Shown here: positions 12,336 through 23,743 of the stretch, one piece after another
Layout: each line of letters starts with the position of its first letter
Numbering within the stretch: the first letter of the stretch is position 1
Source of the DNA: Chaenocephalus aceratus
Lineage: Eukaryota; Chordata; Actinopteri; Perciformes; Channichthyidae
Direction: 5' to 3'
DNA length: 64,000 nt
Assembly: GCA_023974075.1 (NCBI GenBank)
Contig: CM043807.1
Span: 814,623 to 878,622 of the forward strand
Notes under the pieces: generated by a model
Told to the model about the DNA's origin: nothing
Seen by the model: the letters and a program-made list of their open reading frames with translations, nothing else
Database searches by the model: none
Translations under genes and position numbers: made by a program

Positions 12336-13429
12336 CAGAGTTGGGTGTAATTATATTACTTTGTCGGTAACGGAGTAGTGTAACGCGCTACTTTTATAAT
12401 TCAGTAATCACACTACAGTTACTAACATTGCCCCGACACGCGTTACTTCGTTACTTTCTAAAATCAGTCATAATCAAACCTCAACAAACACCTGCAAAGA
12501 ACACGTGCTAAGATGAAGCTAACGCACATAGCTGTTGTTTATTTATATCACACAACGTTGTCTGTTCTTCTTCTCTGTTTTTCCGGTTGTTGCCTGTTTT
12601 GAATGATGAATACACACTACACGCCGCCTGCTGGTAAGGAGAGTTATTGCCACTCACGCATCGCAGTTCGTACGTGCTCGGCTGAAGTCTTTGCGGTGTC
12701 TGGCTCCAGTGCAACACATGGCCAACACGCAGGAGAACACGCTGTGACGCAACAGCGTGAGCAGAGATAGACTTGCGCAAAAATATACAGATAGCAGGAG
12801 ACAGAGGACAGCCACGGTCAGATAGCAGGACAGAGGAAAGCCATGTCAGATAGCAGGAGACAGAGGGAACAGCACCGGTCAGATAGCAGGATACCAGCGG
12901 ACATCCACCGGTCCAGATAGCAGGAGACAGAGGACAGCCACCGTCAGATAGCAGGAGACAGAGGACAGCCACGGTCAGATAGCAGGAGACAGAGGACAGC
13001 CACGGTCAGATAGCAGGAGACAGAGGACAGCCACGGTCAGATAGCAGGAGACAGAGGACAGCCACGGTCAGATAGCAGGAGACAGAGGACAGCCACGGTC
13101 AGATAGCAGGAGACAGAGGACAGCCACGGTCAGATAGCAGGAGACAGAGGACAGCCACGGTCAGATAGGAAAACATTCAGGATCTGGATCAGTCTTATGG
13201 GACAATGGAAACTGAACTAAAGAGAACATTTGAAACTTTAGAAGTCTGCGTGCTCTGCCTGCAGGGAGGGGCGGGCCGGCCCTGCGAGTAAAGTAACAAG
13301 TAAAGTAACGAGTAAAGTAACGAATTACTTTATGTAGAGAGTAACGAAGTAGTGTAATACATTACTTTTTTTTAAAGTAATATGTAATATATAATATATT
13401 ACTTTTTTTTAGTAACGACCCCATCTCTG
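12336..13429. mobile_element. hAT-like MITE with internal minisatellite, inserted in a KDZ exon
   Basis: The ends CAGAGTTGGGTG and (complement) CAGAGATGGGGTC are flanked by a perfect 8-bp duplication GCTATGGG (12328-12335 and 13430-13437). Removing the element and one duplication restores an open KDZ exon reading ARLDMLTVHAMGWNRTKGV. This fixes both boundaries and shows that the insertion broke the coding sequence. The interior has GTAAAGTAAC repeats near the right end, a 31-bp minisatellite, and no transposase. Confidence 0.92.
12780..13170. repeat. 31-bp minisatellite
   Basis: About twelve copies of a 31-bp unit beginning GTCAGATAGCAGGAGACAGA and ending GGACAGCCACG. The left units are irregular and the right seven nearly identical. 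It lies within the hAT MITE. Confidence 0.92.
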
Positions 13430-14798
13430 GCTATGGGGTGGAACAGGACAAAAGGTGTCTCCCTCCATCAGGCACGTTCCACAAGATATGTGAAGGTGAG
13501 CCTCCTATTAAAGGTGTTGTTGTGTCCTTTGTCATTTGCACATGGCTTGTTGTTAATCATAGCAAGTTTTAAACTTGATAAATGTCCATCGTCTACTGTT
13601 TATCAGACTAGTAAGAGGCTCCTGGAAGAGACTGCAAGTCTTGAGGAACTCAAGACGGAGCTACATTGTGTCTCAGGTGACATGGTGTCGACGTGAAGGA
13701 ATGGGCACCTGGTAAGCACGACGAGATGACACCAGCTACATATCATTGTCCATGACTGTTTGAATCGACAGATTTGATCCTAAAGAGCAGCCAATGATAT
13801 AAGGCTGATTTGTCATGCCACGTAATGGGACCCTCACTGGATTTCAGTAGACGGGGACATAATCTTCAAGCCATAGCAAGCCAACTATGTGTCCATGTTT
13901 ATCTCTGATATGTTCCAGTTTCCATAGTTGTACCATCAATTTGTGTTAAAAGGTATATGTTGCACAACTTTGTTTCTCAAAACCGTTACGTGTTGTGTAA
14001 CAGTACATTTTTACTGCCAATATTATTTCTACAGGAACATCGGGTACTTCTGAAGACATCCTTCAAACAGCACTGCAGCAAAGCATTGAGGGGCTTTACC
14101 TAAGTGTGAGGCAGCGGAAGCAATCCCTTTACCGACAGAATGGTATATAATGTTTTAGGTTGCAGATTCAACCTACTGAATTATATATATTTTGTGCACT
14201 TGCAAATATAGTTAGTCACATATCCCTATCCCTCTACCTCATGTCTTTTTCAGACAGCAGCAAGCTCTGCCATCGACTTCGAAGGAAGCTTGCAGACGAC
14301 AAAAAGCGCCTTAACCAGGAGATACTGAAGTACAAGCAGCTGGTACACGACTCTGCCAGAGGCATAGATGTTGCTGCGCTGGAGCATTCCCCCTCTGGAG
14401 GGAGCATCATGTCCGCGCTGTGGCCGTGGGAAGTTCATGGCATGGGTCAGTTTTCAGATATTTCATAATAATTCATTTGAAGTTCTGTTATATGAAGGTA
14501 ATACCTTGCTGAGTTATGCACATATCATGTAGAGTGTTAGAACGTTCATTTAGTTTAAGGGTATATCTTAAGTTTTCTTATTGTGTATACATTTGATTAT
14601 TTTGAAAGTACATGTTTGGAGTTTTAAACATATTGTTGTGCTATAATGAAAATGTGAGTCATGTGTATATACATAACTGTGATTGGATTTTAGCTAACTT
14701 TACAGCCAAGAAAAAGATACTGGATCAAGTGATGCTTACACGGAGACTGCACGAGGAGAAAGGCATCCTATTGTTGGAGATGGCGCAGCATTGCACAT

Positions 14799-15744
14799 TA
14801 GGGGTGTAACGGTTCACAGAAGTCACGGTTCGGTTCGTACCTCGGTTTGGAGGTCACGGTTCGGTACAACAAGGAAAAAGCAAAAAAAAATCCCAAATGC
14901 ATAATTCCAGGTTTGTTGTTATTTATGTTTGAACAGTAGTGCAAGTTTCAGTTTAAAAATAAAGAACTCTGACATTTTGAATAATTAACTGTATTAAACA
15001 GTTAAAAACAAACCACAAACGGTACCACACAAAAGGTTTCATCAAGCTGTAAAACTAAAAAGGATGTTTTGAAAATATTACATCATAAATAATAAGAAAG
15101 TGTTTCAAGAGCGCAAAGTCGTTTAAAAACATATGCCAAAAGCTTCCGTTATTTATTTTGGTTTCACGGCTTTCATGTCTATTGGCTTCTTAAAAACAGC
15201 GGGATCAGCTGCTGAACTGCTGTTGTCTTTCGCCGGGCTCCGGTGAGTGGCAAATCTGGGTGATGCCCTCTGATATGATTTAGCATGTTTGGCGTGTGTT
15301 ACCATTAGCATTAGCATACCGCACCGCTGTCGAACAACGCCGACACACCGTCCTCGTCCGATCCACCACTCTCACACCTCATCGTTATTGTAGTCCACAG
15401 GGAACCTGAAATGTTCCCACACAGCTGATTTAAAAGAAGCAGGTGGGTTCTAGCTCCTGTGTGTTATCTGAAATCGCCATACTAACTTTTCTTCTTCTTG
15501 TATTTGGTTCGTTTTGTTGTTGTGTTTCTTCTTGTTCTTCATTTGTTGTTTAAGGGCGGCTGGCAAACAGCTTTTAGGCGCAATACCGCCCCCTGGATTA
15601 TAAATAGTGTAGTGGATACTGCCCTGAATTACTTTGTTCCCACTCGTAAAAAAAAAGGCGTATTCGCAGTGTGACTGCATATGCCGAACCGTGACGTCCG
15701 AACCGTGACGGTACGGGACGAATACGGATACCGTTACACCCCTA
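14799..15744. mobile_element. hAT-like MITE with TAGGGGTGTAACGGT ends, inserted in a KDZ exon
   Basis: The termini TAGGGGTGTAACGGT and its complement (right end CCGTTACACCCCTA) are flanked by the 8-bp duplication TTGCACAT (14791-14798 and 15745-15752). Excision joins the KDZ exon coding for LLLEMAQHCT to WLQNMAVALKNKVAEE in frame. Repeated 'GGTTCGGT/ACGGTTC' subterminal motifs are visible at both ends. No transposase frame is seen inside. Confidence 0.92.
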
Positions 15745-16267
15745 TTGCACATGGTTGCAGAACATGGCAGTTGCTCTAAAAAATAAGGTGGCTGAGGAAG
15801 GTAAGTTGAAAGCAAAACTTAACCTACCTTGTAAAGTATGAGTTAGGAAAAAAAGTCAGCCCAAATCATTCTTGGTCACAGAAATTGGATGGAGTATAAT
15901 GGCCTTTGCCCATTCGACCCGGCCATTTGACATAATGATGTCCCATGACAGTGACAATCATCTTTATATGTACATGGGAGAGAATATACTCCATTGAAGT
16001 GCTCTGGCCTCGTGAAGCAATCTTACTTTATAGTATGTCCATGTAACAATATTTTGTGTATTTTCAGATGTAGACAAGGGGGATGGAGGACTTGGGTGCA
16101 CCCTAAGAAGGAAGCATGCTGAGGCGTCGGAGAGGTTGCAGGTGGTACTGCAGCAGTTCAAGACTGCTTTCGGTCCTGATGCTTCTTTCCTTCAACATGA
16201 AGAGGAAAGTCAAAGTGGCCTAAGCAGTCCAGACACCAGTGAGGATGAAGAAGGAAACATCATTTAG

Positions 16268-17590
16268 GTAATTTACTTATGAATTAATGTACAGTATCTT
16301 TGTTGATTTAGCCTCAACCTAGACATGTTGCTGTTACTTTTTGTATTAATTAATGCTTAACATACATTGTATATTCAAAAACCTCAAATTTGGTTTCTGA
16401 TCTGCCCCTCTTTCTTGTTTCTCTATATTTCCCCAGATTGCTGCTGCTCTCAAGCACGAATATCCGCCAAGACTTGATGTGCTATCAGAAATGTAAATTT
16501 CTTTACTGACTTTATATTTAGAGATTGTATTCATACTCCTCAATGGAAAATCACACTTGAACATGTTGACCATATGACTGTTCCCTATGCCGCAGCATCA
16601 GGCCAAATAGTTCACTTGTACACAACTTAAATTGTATTGAACAAAATGCTCAGCCTCCCTGGAATGCATCCTGAGCAATGAACCATTCACTTTTGATCCT
16701 TTTTGAAACACGAGAATGTAAATTCCTAAATGTCCAAGTATATCTTGCTGGTTACCATACAACTTGGTGAGCACATGATTGTCCAAGAGCAGGACGTCTT
16801 TCCCTTTCTTCCCAGAACGGGATGCCTATGCATCATCATTATTATTTTCGATCTCTTATAGGATGTACCTGTCATTAACTTAATATGACTGCACCTGTTA
16901 CACCGCAGGCCAATAACAGCTTTCTTTTGCATTCCTTGCTTTAATTGCTTTGTCAGTTATATTTCCTTTTTGATCTCCAGCTATTAACCTGATTGATTGA
17001 AGTACTTAAATCAACATGTACAATGCACAGTCTTTTAGGATGTATAATTAGGGACATTGAGATAAACATCAAATAGTTTATTTGGTGAATCACCTCATTG
17101 TTGTTCTCAAAACCAAATAATACATTGTTATACATTGTTATATTTGATTTACACATATAATGTACATGTTTAATATACATAGTTAAATCATTAAAAAATG
17201 GTTGTGTTGTATGATTTCTTAATACTGTATGTTATAACCGTTTGCATAACTTGATGTTATGTTCTGTTGTCCATGCTTTTCATGTTAGACTAACCCAACG
17301 CTCTAGAATCAAGACATACACCCTTATGGTGGCCTTTTACTTGTATTGTGGTGAAACACACAAGTAAATCATTGCCAGAGAGGACCATTTTATTGTTTTA
17401 AAAACAATGTTATTGATGTGGTTGATTGATGAATAAATATTAAGCATACTTCTGTGGTACTTTTTGTTGTTTACATCACACTGCATTATAATGTGTTTGG
17501 AAATAAATTCATTTAGAAGTAACAATATGGGTTAGCACTTGAACATGTTTGTAAAGATATGATCCTCACCCGGAACACTGGTTGTTGGTT
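16268..17590. other. Downstream of the KDZ gene, no further gene
   Basis: AT-rich DNA with several AATAAA sites (for example near 17430 and 17504) that could serve as 3' ends of the KDZ transcript. No coding region is supported. The right terminus of the KDZ transposon was not identified. Confidence 0.35.
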
Positions 17591-17592
17591 TA

Positions 17593-17880
17593 AGATAAGA
17601 TAGGAACTTTATTGATCCCAATTTGGAAATGTTTGCGTTGCAGCAGCATTAAAACACATGGCATTAGACAATATAAATAAAAAGACAAGAAATAAAGAAG
17701 AACATATACATGTTGAATTTACAAATGAGCAATAACAAGATATAAAGCAAGGTATTATATTTACATAAGTATATGACAGATGGAATATTAAATATTACCC
17801 TGAATATGTCAAATGTACAGTGAAGAGAAACTATGGAGCAGAGAGTTCTCTTCCAACCAGGTGATTTGTTGTACAGCAAC
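17593..17880 (-). repeat. Retroposon-like repeat with (TATCTTA) tail
   Basis: It begins TAAGATAAGATAGGAACTTTA followed by TTGATCCC. On the minus strand this reads as a 3' end: GGGATCAATAAAG (a poly-A signal), then a short tandem tail. The same motif, diverged, recurs at 18757, 35350, 46335 and 53047. The family was not assigned. Confidence 0.5.
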
Positions 17881-17883
17881 ACG

Positions 17884-18520
17884 TTCTCACTCCCAACCCG
17901 TAATTATTATACCCTTATTGTTTTTACTTCTTTATTGTAATTGAATAATGTAGGACTTTTGTTGCCATCAGTTATGGGGAGAGTAGGGGCTCAGAATACT
18001 GAAATCTGTATTGTTTCATCGTTTTTTCCTTCTAATGTTGTATTCTTTTCTGAACCACACACTGCTATTTACTCAACAATAACACATAATTATCCTTGTG
18101 TTTATTTATTTGTTTGATTAATAAAACACAAGTTGGAGTCCGTCAGGACCGAGGGTCGGAGCAGCTCATTTGCTTTAGAGAATTTGACACCCGGAAGTAA
18201 GTATTCTCTCCGCTTCGCTTGACAAACCCCGTGATAGTCCTCAAGCTCTGATTGGATGTTTGAGTGTGCGCCGAGGGTTTACGCCGAGCATCGAACAGAA
18301 CTTTGAAATGGGATGGAACCACGGCAGACTGTCCAAACTTGGATTTGAACGGGTCCACCCCGCCCCCCCCTCCCCCACCCATCCCCGTCCCCAGAACTAC
18401 ACATGCTGGCTATTCTGTTTCGCAACATGTTCTCTATGGCACGTCTCTACTGGGAGTTGTAGTTTTAAAAGACGTTTTCATATCTCCCATAATAAGAAGT
18501 TGCCAGTATTAAACTGTGTA
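17884..18520. repeat. Diverged direct copy of the 5577-6800 repeat block
   Basis: It shares GGACTTTTGTTGCC, GGGCTCAGAATACTGAAATC, the CACACTG/ACAATAACACA stretch and AGAAGTTGCCAGTATTAAAC (18495-18514) with the left block, in the same order. A C-rich tract (18360-18390) replaces the poly-C of the left copy. Confidence 0.55.
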
Positions 18521-21470
18521 CATCCCTGGAGGTTTAGGGGACAGGAAACACTCACATTTAAACATATAATTAATAAATGGGGTGAAAATTGCTTGTGCAG
18601 CATTAATACCCACACGACAGCTAAGGTCAGAAGAGCTTTATTTAACAGCTGGTCTTATGTCTGTGACCCCTCCTGTTGTTCATTGATGAGCCTGAAACAT
18701 GCACTTGTCAAGGTTCAGAGGCACATTTCGTATGGCAGTAGCCATCGATCATCTTAAGATAAGATATTGATCCCAAGTTGTGTAACAGTTGTAAATATGC
18801 AGTGGTGTTTATTTGTAAATCATTTAGTATAATCACACAAATTCTGTGTTTTATATTTAATAATTCTGTGTTCTTTATTTATTGAATGTTCAATACCTGA
18901 CAAGGCCGGAGATGAACAACTTGGGTCGCAGGTTCCTCAACAGTGCATCACAAGACATCTATCAATATGTGTGTATACCTCCACCATTAAACTGTCCTAT
19001 TCTGCACATTTCTTATACTATCTTATACATCTTATAAGAGTATAATACATATGTATAATATCAGTTAAAATAAGTGCTTCAACATATAGTTAACATTGCA
19101 GGAAAGCAATATATTAGTACTTTGTCAGGCTTAATATGTATACCCCCAAAGCTTTTTTCTTATTCAACATAAGACCTTAACCTAAAGTATTCTTTAATGT
19201 TTCAATAAAGCCTTATTAGTGTGTCTGTCTGTGTCTCCTATTAATATCTAATAATAAAAATAATACATTTCAATAACGTGCTTTAACCACCAGGTGTCCC
19301 TTTCTATCAGCTGTGCACCATTATGGTGTAAATATACCAATATACCGATTGGATCAAATATAAAAGTCAGCCAAATTAGTATTGATACTGCAAGGAGACT
19401 TATATTGTGAAGAGAAATTGAAGATTTTGTTTAATTTCTGATATATTTATGATCCACGTCACATATTCAGTTTAGGCGGCAGTTCTTCCTGTTTGTCTAG
19501 AAGTCTTCTCAGCAGGGCTCTATAAATAGCGAACTACGGCAGATATGTAATATATAATGCAGCCGAACCGTGTATTACAATGCCGTTATGTGATGACCTC
19601 CAAATAGAAAAGCAAGCACACTCGGAATAAAGTATCATTTTATTTTTAATTTTTTTTTTCGGATTTCACATCAACAGGTTGTGTTCAAAGAGGTGTCAAC
19701 CAGCTGGGGCAACAAGAAAATCGGCGAAATCGAGTGTGACTATTACAAAATAAATAATTATTATATTAATATTGACAATAACATCGATCTGTCTGTCCAG
19801 CTGCAGGTGGAGAGGATGGGTGGGGTTACCCATGATGGAACCAGAATAAGGTTTGTTGGTTTACACGCCTTTCATCGTAGTGGAAAATATTGTCATATGC
19901 AATATTTTTGGATAGTTTCACCATTGAAATGCGTTTGATAAGACTAGGTGCTCTAGTGCCAAGTTGTGGCCCTAAAAAACATCAACTATTCATTGTATGG
20001 CATCCAGAGCTTCCACATTTTAGGGAATATGTTTTTTTATTTAAAATATCATCAATGTCATAAGCAATGGTTACATTAAAACCCTCCTATTGTATTCGTT
20101 TCCCCCCCCCTTACTTTGGTGTTCGCGGTCAAATTTGACCGGTCTGTTTTAACTGCTATTACATTAACACAAAACCATTAATCATCAACAAATTTCATTC
20201 ATTTCATCAACATTGTATGTTGAGTTGGCACCTCAGCTCAAACATACAAAAACACAGAAGAATAGAAAGTTAACCCATTGAAATGATATGAGAGCAGTGC
20301 AACAAACTACAATTCCCATTAGATACGCGCCCAAAAATCGCTATGAAGTACACAGAGCTGACATATTGTAGTTCTTCCGGCGGTGTGCGTGGACTCGTTC
20401 GACTTGTCTTGCGTTGACGGCCAATAGGCTCCATACCCTTTCAGAAATCCGTCAATCGGGCGCCGAAACCAAACCCTGTGTTTAAAAATATATACAATAC
20501 AAATTTGCACTTTTGCCTCCTTAGCAACGGCAGTATCGTTTATCTAGTACTTCCGGGCGGCGATCTGAGTTCGGGTACCGTATCTGTGACATGACAAAGG
20601 GTCGCCGTGACAACGTGGTGATGAGATGTGGATAACTTTCCAGATAAAGACCATCCTGATACTCAAGTTGTGGTTTTCAATAAGTGAAAAAGAAAATTCA
20701 AAGTAATCACTACCATTTTAAAATCTCAAGCATTTAAATATGTCCCCAAAAGCTTTCAAATGTAGTAGCAAAACCACAGTGATCCAGATCAGGATCATTT
20801 TAATTGGGCCTATAATTAAATGATATAATACATTTTATTTTTATAGCGCTTTTCTGAAACGCAAAGACGCTTTTATATGCAAGCCTACCTCCAAAGCGTT
20901 ATACTTCGGAAGTTAAACAAATTAGATAATGCAGTGGATGGCAAAGTACCAGATTTCACACATGAATATGCTTAATATAGGTTATGGTGTTCCTATCACT
21001 ACAGTTTTTCAACTGTAATTTCCTAAAAAGTGAAATGCATTTTGGTTGAGGTTTTCATCTTATTTCTAATAGAAACATATTGAATGTGACTCAAATGGAG
21101 CATATAAACAAGAGAATAAACGTGCAAAAACAAAACTGGAGTTCAAATAACAGATTTTATTTGTATGCATTATCCTGGAGAATTCTTCGGCTGCCAGGAA
21201 TGAGCCCACTCCTTCCACTGAAAACAGAATGGAATAATGTTAGTTACAGTTCCTGGTTTTGTCTTTCCGAAAAGCATAAACCATGTGTGAAGCAAACATC
21301 TTATAACTCAATTTATATAAGTAAATGTTTCATTTTCCATTTATTAACGACCACCACCATTTAGAAAAAGTGAACATAGAAATGAAAACAAATGTTCAAA
21401 CAAACAATAAAAACAATGAAGTTAAACAATCATTTGTTCCTACACTACTTCAGCTGCTTCAGAATAACAG
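18521..21470. other. No gene recognised; old repeats
   Basis: Open frames such as 19681-19938 have no recognisable motif. A palindromic GGTCAAATTTGACCGG lies at about 20128 next to a poly-C run, typical of old fish repeats. GC-rich DNA around 20380-20640 resembles a promoter or first-exon area, but no supported transcript start is visible. Confidence 0.3.
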
Positions 21471-21479
21471 CAGTGAAAT

Positions 21480-21563
21480 ATATAAGGTCTCCCTTGAAAA
21501 AGAGATCTATGATCTCAATGGGACCAATCTGGATAAATAAAGGTTTGAAATGAAATGAAATGA
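21480..21563 (+). mobile_element. LINE 3' end fragment, (GAAAT)n tail
   Basis: The sequence GGTCTCCCTTGAAAAAGAGA, continuing to AATAAAGGTTTGAAATGAAATG, matches the 3' end of the LINE at 50718-52230 and the minus-strand fragment at 57275-57522. Only about 80 bp is present, a very short 5'-truncated copy. Confidence 0.75.
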
Positions 21564-23370
21564 AAATAAGAGGACTGGTGGTAGATCTGGATGTTTTGCA
21601 TTTGTTAATATCATGTGTTTGTTCTCCAACATGGGACTACATCAGATGACATGAAGCCAAGTAACTGGAAGATATATACCATACTGGACAGGGCTCCCAC
21701 TCTACCAACATTTCTGCTTTTCCCTATCAAGAGAAGAAAACAAATCTCTAATTAATAATAATTATAAAGCACATCATCATCATAAAGCACACCCTATGCA
21801 TTACTTGTATTCCTGTCTAACCTTTCTCATTCTTTCTTTTATTACACTCCTGATGGGGAAAGTTTCTAGGCGAGTGTGGTAGGAGCAATCTGTGAACATC
21901 AAAGCAGGTTCCACATACAGTATTAGTCATATTAGAAATAAAATAAATACAACTATGAACACTTAAGTAGCAACCAGACTTGCCCGATGAAAAGTGACCA
22001 CACTATTAACACTGGTCAGAAGTGACTGTATACATCATTGAAATGGAACCAAGCTGCTCTCAGTCCTAACATGGGATGCTTGTTTGAACGGCCATACCAC
22101 TGCTGAGCCTGAGATGACCAAAGAGAATACAGACAATTAAAGCCCTTTGGATTTTTGGATAATGTATCAGTTATAGTTATTAGTCACAATATAGCATTGC
22201 TAACTCACTGAAGAAGCATCAATCACTGCGTGAACATGCACTTTGCTAAAGTACATGTCGATAGATTTATTAGAATACCAATCAATTCGACTCATGCAAA
22301 TGTTTATAATCAGTCAAAATACTTAATACTGTTAACATATCTGACTTTTTCTTTTTGCCTCTAGGACCAAGTGCTGTGTCCCTCACGGACCCTGTCCTGA
22401 CAGCTGTGGGTTGAAGAAGAAATAGTACTATATACATACAGTGTACCAAGTTAAGCTTCAACTCAAGTCTCAAAATACATCCAACAGATGCAGCATCACA
22501 TGATGCAGTAGATGTTAGGTTCAGATATCTTTTTGTTATTGCGATTTAATTGAGGGTGATCTATGAAGTCTAGGTGTTTTGTTTTTTCTTGCCTATATAA
22601 TTGACTCCATACATTATGTGTAAGGAATAGTTTGATAAATATTAACATATTGTCCTGTAACGTTAAATGAATTTAACTTTGATTCAAAAACCTAAGTGTA
22701 TTCCCCGTATGTTCATTATGGGACAGTGTCATATTGAAATGCAGTTCTTGAGTATAAAGTTTAAATATGCTGCATGACGTTGAAGTTTACCCCTATGGTC
22801 AGGGATTGCTTTAGGTAGACCACAATATTAATGATATCAACCTCTCGTACGATATATGGACATGAGCCAAATCATGTTGATGTAATCGACCGACTGCCCA
22901 GCGCTACGATGTGAGACCCTTTCTGTGTGCAAACAAAGTGACATAGGGGTTTTATTGTGTGATTAATCAAATGTATAGTAAGCCTGCTGTTGCTTTGCAT
23001 TGTGTATGAAAAAGGTATAACCATAGTAACCACATGTCTGCTCAGGAATGAAGGACTGTATTTTTCTAAACATTTAATATTTATTTATATCCGAGTACCT
23101 AAGGATATACACATACCCAGGTATCCCATTTTCCTTTCATATTTATGAAGTTGTAGGTGAAATTGTTATTTAGATTAAGCTATTGTTGTTATTATTATTT
23201 ACCTATTGGAACAATCATTATTCCCAAAAATGCAAGAAGTGCAATTAGGTGTTTTGAGATATTGTAGAAGCATGACTTGTCAAGAAGTTACCAACAATAA
23301 CTTTTTAGGAAAATATCGGAAAACACTCTTGACTTTGATAAATGTAAAAGCTGCAAATCTCAGAGAACAA
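21564..23370. other. No gene recognised
   Basis: AT-rich DNA. A small minus-strand frame near 22360-22410 is flanked by a possible acceptor but has no identifiable domain. Nothing else can be supported. Confidence 0.3.
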
Positions 23371-23377
23371 ATATCAC

Positions 23378-23436
23378 TGTGTGCTCTGCGTGTGCTCTGC
23401 GTGTGCTCTGCGTGTGCTCTGCGTGTGCTCTGCATG
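23378..23436. repeat. 11-bp tandem repeat
   Basis: Five copies of GTGTGCTCTGC in direct tandem; the last has one change (GCATG). Confidence 0.9.
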
Positions 23437-23490
23437 TGTGACCATTAAAGAGGGTTTCATCCCTCCCATTCGATCTATCTATTTTATTAC

Positions 23491-23743
23491 CTGGCCCCTC
23501 CTTGGTGGTAGCCCGTCTCACATCATCCCGCTGGGGCTGCTCCTCCTGCCCCACCTCTATGATGGTGCACTGCTTCACGGGGGGGGGGGGGGTCTTCAGC
23601 ACCTCCACCTGCACGGTGCTTGTCTCTGGAACCTGGCTCTCTGTGGTCCCTGCCTCCTGCTAGTTGTGTTCTGGTTCAGATGGGTCACAGGGTGTGAGGT
23701 TCAGCGTGACTCTCCCCCTGGCCAGTGGAGTCCTGTGTCCAAC
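23491..23743 (-). pseudogene. Possible minus-strand exon of unknown protein, with a stop codon
   Basis: The segment is bounded by an acceptor (TTGCACAG/GTTGG, at 23743) and a donor (CCAG/GTAATA, at 23491). One frame reads TSTVQVEVLKTPPPP and KQCTIIEVGQEEQPQRDDV but has an in-frame TAG upstream and a run of G (plus strand, 23580-23592) that can shift frame. In the phase left by the exon at 25016-25178 it would instead give about 20 residues and a stop, so it could be that gene's last coding exon. I do not recognise the protein. Confidence 0.25.

Larger units (their letters stand above)
8053..16267 (+). pseudogene. KDZ-type (Kyakuja-Dileera-Zisupton) transposase, multi-exon, degraded
   Basis: KDZ transposases are RNase-H-fold DNA transposases with an N-terminal Cys-rich module. 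Exons inferred from GT/AG and frame: 8053-8154, 8486-8612, 9851-10041, 10234-10403, 10493-10591, 10777-10989, 11078-11254, 11340-~11436, 11623-11967, 12108-12225, 12302-13495 (interrupted), 13607-13711, 14035-14142, 14254-14445, 14694-15800 (interrupted), 16068-16267. The first encodes a basic Lys/Arg-rich N-terminus. Exons 4-5 carry Cys pairs (CSECLPEEWFCGDCD, CSCKG). Exon 7 has CPACTPEMLAVSADGNRK. Exon 9 has EVAVCRHGFLLKALNMYRGE and FAMDVACKYWPYME. Exon 10 has SGKNQEGAGMTAGEEVEQ. Exons 14-15 are coiled-coil-like; the last is acidic and ends in TAG. Frame lesions: a stop at the end of exon 3, two shifts in exon 6, one each in exons 7 and 12. Two hAT elements sit in exons 11 and 15. The family call is strong; the element's ends were not found. 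Confidence 0.85.

Noticed and set aside
12780..13170. Minisatellite as a CRISPR array or regulatory array
   Set aside because: 31-bp units abut directly with no unique spacers, and the array lies within a hAT MITE.
19681..19938. Possible exon(s) reading VFKEVSTSWGNKKIGEIE and LQVERMGGVTHDG
   Set aside because: Short, with no convincing splice pair and no family recognised; the connecting sequence is AT-rich and repetitive.
23378..23436. CRISPR-like short repeats
   Set aside because: 11-bp head-to-tail repeats without spacers; a simple tandem repeat in eukaryotic DNA.
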